Source: Hyphomonas jannaschiana VP2
GTDB taxonomy: Bacteria; Pseudomonadota; Alphaproteobacteria; Caulobacterales; Hyphomonadaceae
NCBI RefSeq assembly: GCF_000685215.1
Contig: NZ_ARYJ01000003.1
Span: 1 to 64,000 of the forward strand
Reading direction: 5' to 3'
Length of the DNA stretch: 64,000 bases
Below, in pieces: positions 40,401 through 47,420 of the stretch (position 1 is its first letter; each line of letters opens with the position of its first letter). The notes under the pieces were generated by a model, which was given only the letters and a program-made list of their open reading frames with translations, searched no databases and had not been told where the DNA came from. Position numbers and translations under genes: made by a program.

Positions 40401-41087
40401 ACACGTCCGGCTGTGACCGGAACTCTTGTCGAAGCGGCGGCCGCAGGGCCGGTCGGCCGGTGGGACAGGCGCAATATGCTCCTTGTGGAAACATCCGGCA
40501 GCTTCGCCAGCCTGCCGCGGGCGCAGGTGCTGGCGGGGGGCAACCTTTTGCTTCTGGAAACCGCCGAAGGATGGGAACTTCTTCAGTTCGAGACAGCGGA
40601 GCTGGCCGGGTCGGACCAATGGGCGCTATCAGGCCTGTTGCGGGGGCAGCGGGGCTGCGTCAGCGCGGCTGCTGCGGCCGGGGCGCGGGTCCTGCTGCTG
40701 GACGGCGCGGATAAACTGGCCACTGTGTCCCCGGAGGAAATCGGCATCGCGCTGGACTGGCGCAGCCCCTGGGATGAGCCTCAGCCGGTCTCTTTCGCTG
40801 ACGAAGGCGGGCGCCCCTGGCCGGTTTGCCATGTTCGCGCTGAGGACGGACAGCTGAGCTGGGTGCGCCGCGGGGCGGATTTGCCGGAAAGCTGGGCCCT
40901 GCCGGAGGGCAGCAATACGGGCCAGTTTGCCGTTCAGTTCGATACCGGCGCAGGCTTCGCGGACGAGACACGGCTGCAAACGCCGCTGGCCGCCATCCCG
41001 GCGGAGGCCATTGCGGCGCGCGTCGCTGAAATCGGCGCAGATGGCCGCACCGGTCCATGGGTTCCAATAAGCCTCGGGACACCCTAA
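37473..41087 (+). CDS. GTA large tail-tip/host-specificity protein (gp15, megatron)
   Basis: 1204 residues. The N-terminal hub-like region (ESREGVGIPSVYGRMRVAGQVIWA) leads to the GTA TIM-barrel-like domain (residues about 400-690, with NFRHFILHYANLCA-type sequence, VDFVGIDWYPPMGDW, WGEHWAFRAKD and VWAWDGRPFPAWP). A phage-tail baseplate region (about 720-900) and a C-terminal rcc01698-like part (WAVSGLLRGQRG-type) follow. It likely binds and processes the recipient surface; the TIM barrel resembles glycoside hydrolases. Last structural gene; intact and normal length. DnaJ starts 15 bp later. Confidence 0.93.
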   Translation: MAQIVLSQAGAALGRHLLPQGLKLLGTQVAGAAIGRTVGSLAGRLIDARLVPPVEGPRVKTLPVMESREGVGIPSVYGRMRVAGQVIWASRFREHRTTQSSGSKGGPRVTSYDYTVSLAVALGEGPVLAVQRAWANGEAFDLSQVTHRLYRGEADQPPDPLIEMIEGAAPAYRGTAYIVFEDLPLGDFGNRIPQLSFEIVRVPPGSDTPGLDASVTGVNVIPASGEFIYATEIVRERVRRGQERALNANSGEARADFLVSLDQLEADLPRVNRAALTVGWFGTSVAAGDCQIHPGVETRERVTVPQSWRVAGIGRAEAYLVSRDESDRPNYGGTPSDASVKQAIAEMTARGIAVTFSPFLFMDSEGFPWRGRIGVSADGTAAARSEIDAFVNGANGFRHFILHYANLCAAAGGVEAFLIGSEMVGLTRVRDEAGAFPFVEALVSLAAEVKAILPGAKVSYAADWTEYGAYVPGDGSGDVLFPLDDLWASADVDFVGIDWYPPMGDWRSGTDHLDALAGYAGPDDSDYLAYQISGGEAYDWYYASQADRDAQVRTPINDTAYGEHWAFRAKDLSGWAGNLHYPRPGGVRAGAPTGWVPGSKPVRLSEIGFGAVDKGGNAPNLFHDPKSTESALPPYSSGSRDDLFQRQALAVTLAHWEASPLVEAAMVWAWDGRPFPAWPLRDDLWGDGANWALGHWLNGRAGLAALGDVVRDICLRGGVENVHASTLDGVVQGFTLDGVYSVRGALEPLKLAFGFEAVERDGAIVFRMEGDGSVHEIDSERIGEDGVSATRHLLDKAPGRLRLQFVDGAERFGPALAEARRTVGDMRLVADASLPLLLSSTEAEEIAGRLLARATQGETAEVTLPLSGLAVEPGDALRLDGGALWRVDEVVDRGAERVLSLREDPPEANRVRAAGIGGVPAPAPVFGGVDLVLIDGPRLAGEASGVRVAAWADPWPGEVAILAGSDAGAMTERARLTRPAVTGTLVEAAAAGPVGRWDRRNMLLVETSGSFASLPRAQVLAGGNLLLLETAEGWELLQFETAELAGSDQWALSGLLRGQRGCVSAAAAAGARVLLLDGADKLATVSPEEIGIALDWRSPWDEPQPVSFADEGGRPWPVCHVRAEDGQLSWVRRGADLPESWALPEGSNTGQFAVQFDTGAGFADETRLQTPLAAIPAEAIAARVAEIGADGRTGPWVPISLGTP

Positions 41088-41101
41088 CTGTATGTCAGCA
41101 A

Positions 41102-42016
41102 ATGAAATACCAGAAGGATCCGACTCACTTGGCCATCGACCCCTATATCGTGCTCGGCGTTCCGCGCTCGGCGACGGAGGCCGAGATCAAGAAGGCTTAC
41201 CGGGCAAAGGCGAAAGCCCTGCATCCCGACCAGCACAAGGACGACCCGAAAAAGGCGGACGAGTTCAAACGCGTCTCTGCGGCCTACGAAATTCTGGGCG
41301 ACAAGGAAAAGAAGGCGAAGTTCGACCGTGGCGAGATTGACGGCGACGGCAATCCCACCGGATTCGCCGGAGGCGGTCATCCGGGCGCTCATCCCGGAAG
41401 CGGCGGTTTCCGCTGGCAGAGCACGTCCGGCCGCAGCCCGTTCGAAGGCGCGCAGGGCGACCCGTTTGAAGACATTCTCTCCGGCATGTTCGGCGGAGGC
41501 CGGTCGCGCCGGGGCGGACCGGGGCCGCAAAAGGGCCGTGATGTCCGCTACCGCGTGCAGGTCGAGTTCGAGGACGCCGTGCTTGGCGCACGCCGCCGCA
41601 TGACCATGGCGGACGGCCGGGCGCTCGACGTGAACATTCCGGCCGGGATCGAGTCCGGACAGACGCTGCGCCTGAAAAGCCAGGGCCAGCAATCGCCTTA
41701 TGGCGGCCCGCCCGGCGATGCGCTGCTGGAAATCGAGGTGCGCCCGTCGAAAGTGTGGGAGCGGGACGGCAAGGATTTGCGCATGAAGCTGCCCATCGGC
41801 CTGAAAGAGGCTGTGCTCGGCGGCAGCGTAGAAGTGAAAACGCCGTCTGGCCATGTCACCCTGAAAGTGCCTGCGGGCTCCAATACCGGGGCGCAATTGC
41901 GCCTGAAGGGCAAGGGCGTGAAAACCACACCGCCGGGCGACCTTTATGTCCGGCTGGAGATCGTGCTGGAAAACCCGAAGGACGAAGGCCTGCGCAAATG
42001 GGCGGAAAAGTCCTGA
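41102..42016 (+). CDS. DnaJ/CbpA-like co-chaperone
   Basis: 304 residues. J domain at about 10-75 with HPD in ALHPDQHKDDPKK, a Gly/Phe-rich linker (95-145), no zinc-finger cysteines, then the two-part C-terminal substrate domain (GRDVRYRVQVEFEDAVLG; IPAGIESGQTLRLKSQG). This is a class II (CbpA-type) Hsp40 that stimulates DnaK. It starts 15 bp after the GTA tail gene, so read-through is possible, though the gene is probably a housekeeping flank rather than part of the GTA. Confidence 0.9.
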   Translation: MKYQKDPTHLAIDPYIVLGVPRSATEAEIKKAYRAKAKALHPDQHKDDPKKADEFKRVSAAYEILGDKEKKAKFDRGEIDGDGNPTGFAGGGHPGAHPGSGGFRWQSTSGRSPFEGAQGDPFEDILSGMFGGGRSRRGGPGPQKGRDVRYRVQVEFEDAVLGARRRMTMADGRALDVNIPAGIESGQTLRLKSQGQQSPYGGPPGDALLEIEVRPSKVWERDGKDLRMKLPIGLKEAVLGGSVEVKTPSGHVTLKVPAGSNTGAQLRLKGKGVKTTPPGDLYVRLEIVLENPKDEGLRKWAEKS

Positions 42017-42118
42017 GCGTGCCTTGAGGCTGGCCTCCCTTGTTCCGGGGATAGGCGGCCGGGCGCTTGCCCTTAAACAGGATGGTTCCGGAAACTGATC
42101 CTGAAGGGGGCGCCTGTC

Positions 42119-42733
42119 ATGCGCGTAGTCATCATTGGCTTGTCCATACTCACACTTTCGGCCTGCGGGGCGGCCGGTTCCGAAACCGGGACCCAAGACG
42201 CAGTTGGGCCGTGCGGCAATATCCAGCCCATCCTCAACGCGCGCAGCGAAGGCGAACCCTTTGGCAGCCTGCAGGGCGCCAACAAGATGATGGGTGACAC
42301 GCCGCTGCCGGACACGTTTATCGGGATGCACAAGGCTTTCGGTGCGGCCTGTACCGCCAGTGTTATGGACGGTTTTGGCGCCGGCTCGACGATTTACACC
42401 TACAGCTGTCCATTGTTCGAGGGTAATTCCATGGGCCGGGATGCCGAGCGCGCAGACGCTGAAGCGGCGTTCGCTATGGCAGCCAGTGAAATGCGGGCCT
42501 GTCTTGGCGAGGCATGGGAAACCGCCGAGGACACCGAGAACGGGGATTATCAGGTGTACCACAAATTCACCTACAAACCGGTGGCCATGGCCGACAGCGC
42601 AAGCGGTTTCACGGTCGATCCCGCCTTTCTGGAGATGAGCTATACGCCCTTCATGCGCGGGCGGGGCGGGCCGTCGGGCTGGCAGGTCGTGTTGCAGTTT
42701 CAGGCGCAGATCGACGCCCCGGCGGAGGAGTAG
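42119..42733 (+). CDS. Hypothetical lipoprotein
   Basis: 204 residues. The signal IIGLSILTLSAC has lipobox C16, followed by a Gly/Ser-rich linker. The mature domain has paired cysteines (VGPCGNIQ; FGAACTAS; YTYSCPLF; MRACLGEAW). The pattern of an early cysteine, a YxC in the middle and a late C-L resembles the next gene's product, suggesting a tandem pair. AAGGGG precedes the ATG. No known family recognised. Confidence 0.65.
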   Translation: MRVVIIGLSILTLSACGAAGSETGTQDAVGPCGNIQPILNARSEGEPFGSLQGANKMMGDTPLPDTFIGMHKAFGAACTASVMDGFGAGSTIYTYSCPLFEGNSMGRDAERADAEAAFAMAASEMRACLGEAWETAEDTENGDYQVYHKFTYKPVAMADSASGFTVDPAFLEMSYTPFMRGRGGPSGWQVVLQFQAQIDAPAEE

Positions 42734-42737
42734 GAAG

Positions 42738-43376
42738 ATGCGGAAACAAGCAGGAATTCTCAGAACGGCCTTCGTGCTGGCTGCGGCGCTTGTGCCGGCA
42801 GGCGCGGCGCTGGCCGATTGCGCGGAGCTGAAGCAGGTCGCAGACAAGCTGGAGGCCCCCCGGCCGCTGACGGCGGACTTTCCGCTGGCCACTGGCTGGC
42901 TGCACCGCGATGTGGCGCTGACCGGCAATTGGGTTCTGGACGGGTTCGACGACTGCCGTCTGGTGGATGGGCCGATCGGCAAGGCGAACCCGAAATATGT
43001 CACGACGGCGTATGAGTGCCACTTGCGGGAGATGCCGGGCAGTGAAGACGGCGCAGAGATGATGGTTTCGGACCGGGCCGCATTCGAGACGCGGCTGAGG
43101 TCAGCGCTCGGATGGCTGCAGCCATGCCTGGAGAGCGGCGAAGCCGGCTTTGAGCGGGATACAGGCAGCCAGGGCACGACGGAGCGATTCGTGAGAATCC
43201 AGAGGGAAGGCGAGACGCTTGGCCTGTACGAAAGAGCGCGGATTGCCCTGTCCATGGAAAGCTGGAGTGACGCGCGCCCGTACAATGATCCGAGGGCCGG
43301 ATTTACCATGTCGATGACACCGCGGGACATGAAGCTGGTGATTTTCAGCCCGTCCTGGACACTTGGCCCGCCCTGA
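42738..43376 (+). CDS. Hypothetical exported protein
   Basis: 212 residues with a signal peptide (TAFVLAAALVPAGAALA). The mature part contains cysteines in ADCAELKQ, FDDCRLVD, AYECHLRE and LQPCLESG, probably two disulfides. Starts 4 bp after the previous gene's stop with GGAG in that stop region, so the pair is translationally coupled. Distant similarity to the upstream lipoprotein is by cysteine spacing and the YxC motif only. Function unknown. Confidence 0.65.
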   Translation: MRKQAGILRTAFVLAAALVPAGAALADCAELKQVADKLEAPRPLTADFPLATGWLHRDVALTGNWVLDGFDDCRLVDGPIGKANPKYVTTAYECHLREMPGSEDGAEMMVSDRAAFETRLRSALGWLQPCLESGEAGFERDTGSQGTTERFVRIQREGETLGLYERARIALSMESWSDARPYNDPRAGFTMSMTPRDMKLVIFSPSWTLGPP

Positions 43377-43432
43377 GGCGGGGTGCCGGGGCTTTATATG
43401 CCCGCATCTGAGGGCCGGTAGGCACTGAATGA

Positions 43433-43454
43433 AAGTGAACGGTATCGTTCACTT
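43433..43454. promoter_or_regulatory. Perfect palindrome upstream of the PepSY/two-component operon
   Basis: AAGTGAACG-gtat-CGTTCACTT, 9-bp arms, 34 bp before the PepSY ATG. The symmetric arms suit a dimeric repressor (TetR-like operators look similar) more than an OmpR-type regulator, which prefers direct repeats. Confidence 0.6.
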
Positions 43455-43487
43455 CACATTCAGAGCTGCGCCCTTATACGGCAGGGT

Positions 43488-43802
43488 ATGAAACGGATTG
43501 CTGCCCTTTTTCTGGCACTCGGCCTCGTCGTCGCGCCCGCCGCGTCGGCGCAGGGCTGGATGAACCAGTTCTCGCCCGGCCAGGCGCGCGATTCGCGCAA
43601 TCAGGGGCGGACGGTGCCGCTCAGCCAGATTTTCAATAAACTGAAGCAGCAATATGGCGGCTACCAGCTGAGCGCCGATCTGTACGACAAGGGCAATGGT
43701 AAATCGGTCTATGAGATAGACTGGATGACCAAGGATGGCCGCAAAATGCATTTTGTGGTCGATGCCCAGACCGGCGCTGTCCTTGACCGCCGCGGCGCCT
43801 GA
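43488..43802 (+). CDS. PepSY-domain periplasmic protein (FeuN-like)
   Basis: 104 residues. The signal peptide AALFLALGLVVAPAASA is followed by a single PepSY unit (VPLSQIFNKLKQQYGGYQL, YEIDWMTKDGRKMHFVVDAQTG). Small PepSY proteins encoded just before an OmpR/PhoQ-type pair can inhibit the sensor kinase from the periplasm; FeuN on FeuQ in Sinorhizobium is the model. That role here is inference from position. The response regulator starts 34 bp downstream. Confidence 0.78.
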   Translation: MKRIAALFLALGLVVAPAASAQGWMNQFSPGQARDSRNQGRTVPLSQIFNKLKQQYGGYQLSADLYDKGNGKSVYEIDWMTKDGRKMHFVVDAQTGAVLDRRGA

Positions 43803-43836
43803 GCCGACATTAGCCTTTTCAGGGAGTAGCTGAACC

Positions 43837-44520
43837 ATGCGTATCCTGGTTGTTGAAGACGATGCGGACCTGCGCCGCCAGTTGGCCGATGTGCTGGGCC
43901 AGTCAGGCTATGCTGTGGACCTGGCCGCCGATGGCGAGGATGGTCACTTCCTTGGCGATACCGAGCCGTATGACGCGGTGATCCTTGACCTTGGCCTGCC
44001 CAAGATGGACGGGGTGAGCGTGCTGAAAAAGTGGCGCGCAGACGGGAAGTCTTTCCCGGTCCTGATCCTGACCGCCCGCGATTCGTGGAGCGAGAAGGTG
44101 GCAGGCTTCGATGCCGGGGCCGATGACTATCTGACCAAGCCTTTCATCACCGAAGAATTGCTGGCGCGCCTGCGGGCCCTGCTGCGCCGCGCGGCTGGCC
44201 ACTCCGCTGCGACGCTGGAAGCCGGCAAGCTGATGGTCGATACCCGCGCCGCGCGCGCCATGATCAATGGCGAGCCGGTGAAGCTGACCGCGCATGAATA
44301 TCGCGTGCTGTCCTACCTGATGCACCATCAGGGCCGCGTCGTTCCGCGTACGGAGCTGGTCGAACATATCTACGATCAGGACTTCGACCGCGACTCGAAC
44401 ACGATCGAGGTGTTCATCGGCCGCCTGCGCCGGAAGATCGGGCAGGACCGGATCCAGACCGAACGCGGCCTCGGCTATCGCCTTGTCGTGCCGGAGAACG
44501 AAGCGCGCGTGGCTGGCTGA
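43837..44520 (+). CDS. OmpR/PhoP-family response regulator
   Basis: 227 residues. The receiver domain has acidic D8-D9, phospho-acceptor D51 (AVILDLGLPKMDG), and the lysine in YLTKPF. A C-terminal winged helix follows, with VKLTAHEYRVLSYLM and FIGRLRRKIG. It resembles PhoP/FeuP/ChvI-type DNA-binding regulators. It lies between the PepSY inhibitor candidate and its kinase, all in one direction. Confidence 0.9.
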   Translation: MRILVVEDDADLRRQLADVLGQSGYAVDLAADGEDGHFLGDTEPYDAVILDLGLPKMDGVSVLKKWRADGKSFPVLILTARDSWSEKVAGFDAGADDYLTKPFITEELLARLRALLRRAAGHSAATLEAGKLMVDTRAARAMINGEPVKLTAHEYRVLSYLMHHQGRVVPRTELVEHIYDQDFDRDSNTIEVFIGRLRRKIGQDRIQTERGLGYRLVVPENEARVAG

Positions 44521-44545
44521 TGCCGGCCCGTGCTGAATGCCTTGT

Positions 44546-45973
44546 ATGAGCGAGGCCGATCCCAAACCCGTGACATTCCTCGACCGCTGGACGCGTCTGT
44601 CGCTGGCCCGGCGGATCATGCTGGCAGCAGCCATCTGGGGGCTGATCGTTCTGATTGGCGGGGCGCTGGCCCTGTCGGCGCTTTACCGGGCGCAGACGCT
44701 GTCCCTCCTGTCGGATGAGCTGGATCAGACGCTCATCACGCTGACCCGCGATATGACGCGAGAGGGGGCTTTCCTGCCGGATGGGCGGGTGACCGATGAC
44801 AATCACGTCTTCCTGTCGACGGATTCCCGCTACCAGACCCAATATTCCGGCCGTTACTGGGCGATTGTCGCGGTGGATGAGAGTGGCGACCCGGTCGGCG
44901 ATCTCAGGTCTCGCAGCCTGTGGGACGAGCCGGTACCGATGTCACCGCGCCTGCTGAAGCGCGCGCTCGCCACGCCGGGTACGACTCAGTTCGGCATCGG
45001 ACCCGGGCCGGCCGGCCAGAGGACGTTCGCAGCGGCCAAGGCCATTCTGGTCGAGAACCGGGAGACGCCGCTCGTGCTCGTCGCGGCGGCGGACAGGGCG
45101 CAGAACGATGCGGCGGCGACCCGGTTCCGGAACCTGCTGATCGGCACAATGGTCGTTCTCTTCGGCAGCGTCTTCGCGGCCATGGTGGCCGGTATCCGCT
45201 ATTCCCTGCGCCCGCTGGTGAAGCTGGGGCACGACATTGCCGAGATCCGGGAAGGCACGCGCCTGAAACTGGCCGACGACTACCCGTCCGAAGTGCAGCC
45301 GCTGACGGAAGAACTGAACAAGCTGGTGGATCACAACCGGCAGGTGGTGGAGCGGGCGCGGACGCATGTCGGCAATCTCGCCCACGCGCTGAAGACGCCG
45401 ATCGCGGTGCTGCGCAACGAGGCGACCGGCGAAACCCAACTGGACGATGTCGTGCGCCGCCAGGTCGATTCCATGCAGACCAATGTGGAGCACTATCTGA
45501 AGCGCGCCCGCATGGCGGCCCGGGCCGAAGCGCTGGGCGCGCGGACGGAGGTTCGCCCGGTGCTGGACGGCATCGCCCGCCTGATGAACCGGCTCTACGA
45601 TTCCAAGGGCATCGATGTGACCGTGACCGGCGCGGAGGCCGCTGTCTTTCGCGGGGAGCAGCAGGACCTTGAGGAAATGGTCGGCAACCTCATGGAAAAC
45701 GCCTGCAAATGGGCGCGGGCCGATGTGCAGGTGAATGTGGCGGACGATGCGGCGGAACTGCGTATCGAGGTCGACGATGACGGGCCCGGCCTGACCGGGG
45801 AAGAACGCGAAGGCGCCCTCAAGCGCGGGGTGCGACTTGATGAAACAACCCCGGGCACCGGGCTGGGTCTGTCGATTGTCACAGAGCTGGCAGAGCTGCA
45901 TAAGGGCGTGCTTGAACTGGATGTGGCCCCGGCCGGGGGCCTGCGCGCACGCCTGAGGTTTCCGAAACGATGA
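44546..45973 (+). CDS. Sensor histidine kinase, PhoQ/FeuQ-like
   Basis: 475 residues. Transmembrane helices near 26-48 and 195-215 enclose a periplasmic domain of about 145 residues. H280 sits in VGNLAHALKTPIAVL, the PhoQ-type phospho-acceptor box (LAHALKTPI). The ATPase domain has the N box LMENACKWA and GLGLSIV. The PepSY protein upstream may act on the periplasmic domain. The stop overlaps the ccmI start by four bases (ATGA), coupling signalling and cytochrome maturation genes physically. An ATG at 44537 is an alternative start. Confidence 0.9.
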   Translation: MSEADPKPVTFLDRWTRLSLARRIMLAAAIWGLIVLIGGALALSALYRAQTLSLLSDELDQTLITLTRDMTREGAFLPDGRVTDDNHVFLSTDSRYQTQYSGRYWAIVAVDESGDPVGDLRSRSLWDEPVPMSPRLLKRALATPGTTQFGIGPGPAGQRTFAAAKAILVENRETPLVLVAAADRAQNDAAATRFRNLLIGTMVVLFGSVFAAMVAGIRYSLRPLVKLGHDIAEIREGTRLKLADDYPSEVQPLTEELNKLVDHNRQVVERARTHVGNLAHALKTPIAVLRNEATGETQLDDVVRRQVDSMQTNVEHYLKRARMAARAEALGARTEVRPVLDGIARLMNRLYDSKGIDVTVTGAEAAVFRGEQQDLEEMVGNLMENACKWARADVQVNVADDAAELRIEVDDDGPGLTGEEREGALKRGVRLDETTPGTGLGLSIVTELAELHKGVLELDVAPAGGLRARLRFPKR

Positions 45974-46569
45974 ACCGCCTGAATATTGCTGTCGCCGGTA
46001 TCTGTCTGGCCGTCGCGGTGGCGGGCTATCTGGCTATCGGCAAGCCTGGCATGCCGGACAATCCCATGTCGGAGCGCCAGGCAGGCCTGGCCGAGAAGAT
46101 CAAGAACGCCCCGGAGACGCTGACCCCGGCAGAAACCCTGTCGCGCCTGGAACTGGCGACCCAGAAACGCCCGAACGACCCGCAGCCGCATTTCTTCATC
46201 GGCGAGATGCTGCGCGCCGAGGGCCGCCCGGAAGATGCCGCGCGGGCCTATCAGTCTGCCTTGCGCCGCGATGAGAATTTCGTCCCCGCGCTGGTGGCGC
46301 TCGCCGACACGCTGGTGGCCCTGTCGGGCGGGGGCGTCAGCCCGCAGGCGACCCGGCTGTATGGCCGGGCCTATGAGCTGGACCAGACGCAGGTGCGCGC
46401 CGGTATGTGGGCCGCGATGGGCGCCGCGCAGGCGGGCGATCAGGACAAGGCCGAACAGGCCATGCGCTACATCTACAACAACCTCCCCGAGGGCGACCCC
46501 CGCCGCGACCGCTTCCGCGGCATGATCGAAGCCATCGGGCAGGGAGATGAAGCGGCTCCGGCGCCTTGA
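45970..46569 (+). CDS. ccmI: Cytochrome c maturation TPR protein CcmI (short form)
   Basis: 199 residues. An N-terminal membrane helix (IAVAGICLAVAVAGYLA) precedes tetratricopeptide-like helices (ETLSRLELATQKRPNDPQPH, MLRAEGRPEDAARAYQSAL, GRAYELDQTQVRAGMWAAM). This equals the periplasmic CcmI-C/CycH C-terminal part; the first membrane helix pair and cytoplasmic loop of full-length CcmI are missing. It delivers apocytochrome c to the haem lyase CcmF-CcmH. Overlaps the kinase gene by four bases. A minus-strand gene interrupts it from ccmE. Confidence 0.82.
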   Translation: MNRLNIAVAGICLAVAVAGYLAIGKPGMPDNPMSERQAGLAEKIKNAPETLTPAETLSRLELATQKRPNDPQPHFFIGEMLRAEGRPEDAARAYQSALRRDENFVPALVALADTLVALSGGGVSPQATRLYGRAYELDQTQVRAGMWAAMGAAQAGDQDKAEQAMRYIYNNLPEGDPRRDRFRGMIEAIGQGDEAAPAP

Positions 46570-46606
46570 GTCGTACCGACTGACGACTGCCCGCGTGAGC
46601 GGACTA

Positions 46607-46879
46607 TCAAACCGGCTGCAACTTCTTCGGTGTCGAGGCGCGGCGGGTTCTGGTCGTTGCCTTTGGTTTCGGCAGGTGGCGGAAGCGCGTCTGGCACCAG
46701 GCGAAGCCGACGCCGACATCCAGTAGCGCGTCCGACCGCCCGCACGGGCAGGCGAAGTCCATCACTTCGAGAACGCGATACGTCTCGCCCGCCACGAGCG
46801 GCACAGGCTGTCCGGTCACGTGGTTGGGGGCCGCGTTCACGCAGAGAACCAGTTCGCCGGGGCCAAGGGCATCGCTCAT
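46607..46879 (-). CDS. Small cysteine-containing hypothetical protein within the ccm locus
   Basis: About 90 residues from an ATG at 46879 with GAGGG upstream. The centre reads ETYRVLEVMDFACPCGRSDALLD, with a C-x-C-G motif and an LxLC near the N-terminus; a further WCQTRFRHL lies before a basic tail. It resembles short SH3-like beta proteins also found in phages and mobile DNA, but no function is known. It is antisense to any read-through from ccmI to ccmE, so ccmE probably has its own promoter. Confidence 0.6.
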   Translation of the reverse strand: MSDALGPGELVLCVNAAPNHVTGQPVPLVAGETYRVLEVMDFACPCGRSDALLDVGVGFAWCQTRFRHLPKPKATTRTRRASTPKKLQPV

Positions 46880-46994
46880 TGCCCTCATTGTTTAGCACAG
46901 AGCGGGCACCTGGAACAAACAATCGGAAAGCAGGAGCGGGTGCGATGCATCTGCCGCACTCCCATTTCGGTGCGGGGCGCATTATAAGACGGGC

Positions 46995-47420
46995 ATGCGC
47001 GCACGGACTCGACGACTCTATACGTTTGGCATTGCTGCCGTTCTGCTGCTGGCTGCGGCGGGGCTGGCCTTTGTGGCCCTGCGCCAGAATGCCAACCTGT
47101 TCTACACACCGCAGACGCTGGCCGAGAAAGGCCTGCCGAAAGCCGGACGTGAGGTGAAAGTCGGCGGCTGGGTCGAGCCTGGCTCGCTGACCTATTCAGA
47201 TGATGGCGCGACCATGCTGTTCAGCGTGATGGACAATGGCGATGCCGAGATCCTGGTCTCGTTCACGGGCATTGCGCCGGACCTGTTCCGCGAAGGGCAG
47301 GGCGTTGTGGCCATCGGCCAGTTCAATGAAGACGGCACGTTCACGGCCCGGCAGATCCTGGCCAAGCACGATGAAAACTATCAGCCACGCGAACTGCGCC
47401 CCGAGGCAATCGGCGGATGA
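46995..47420 (+). CDS. ccmE: Haem chaperone CcmE
   Basis: 141 residues. The N-terminal signal anchor (FGIAAVLLLAAAGLAFVAL) precedes an OB-fold domain. The covalent haem ligand H125 lies in LAKHDENY, with Y129 four residues on, as in the HxxxY motif. It holds haem in the periplasm for transfer to CcmF. The stop overlaps the ccmF start. Confidence 0.95.
   Translation: MRARTRRLYTFGIAAVLLLAAAGLAFVALRQNANLFYTPQTLAEKGLPKAGREVKVGGWVEPGSLTYSDDGATMLFSVMDNGDAEILVSFTGIAPDLFREGQGVVAIGQFNEDGTFTARQILAKHDENYQPRELRPEAIGG

Noticed and set aside
26000-41100. The phage-like gene block as a prophage.
   Set aside because: Gene order and families are those of a Rhodobacter-type GTA; no integrase, repressor, replication or attachment site is present.
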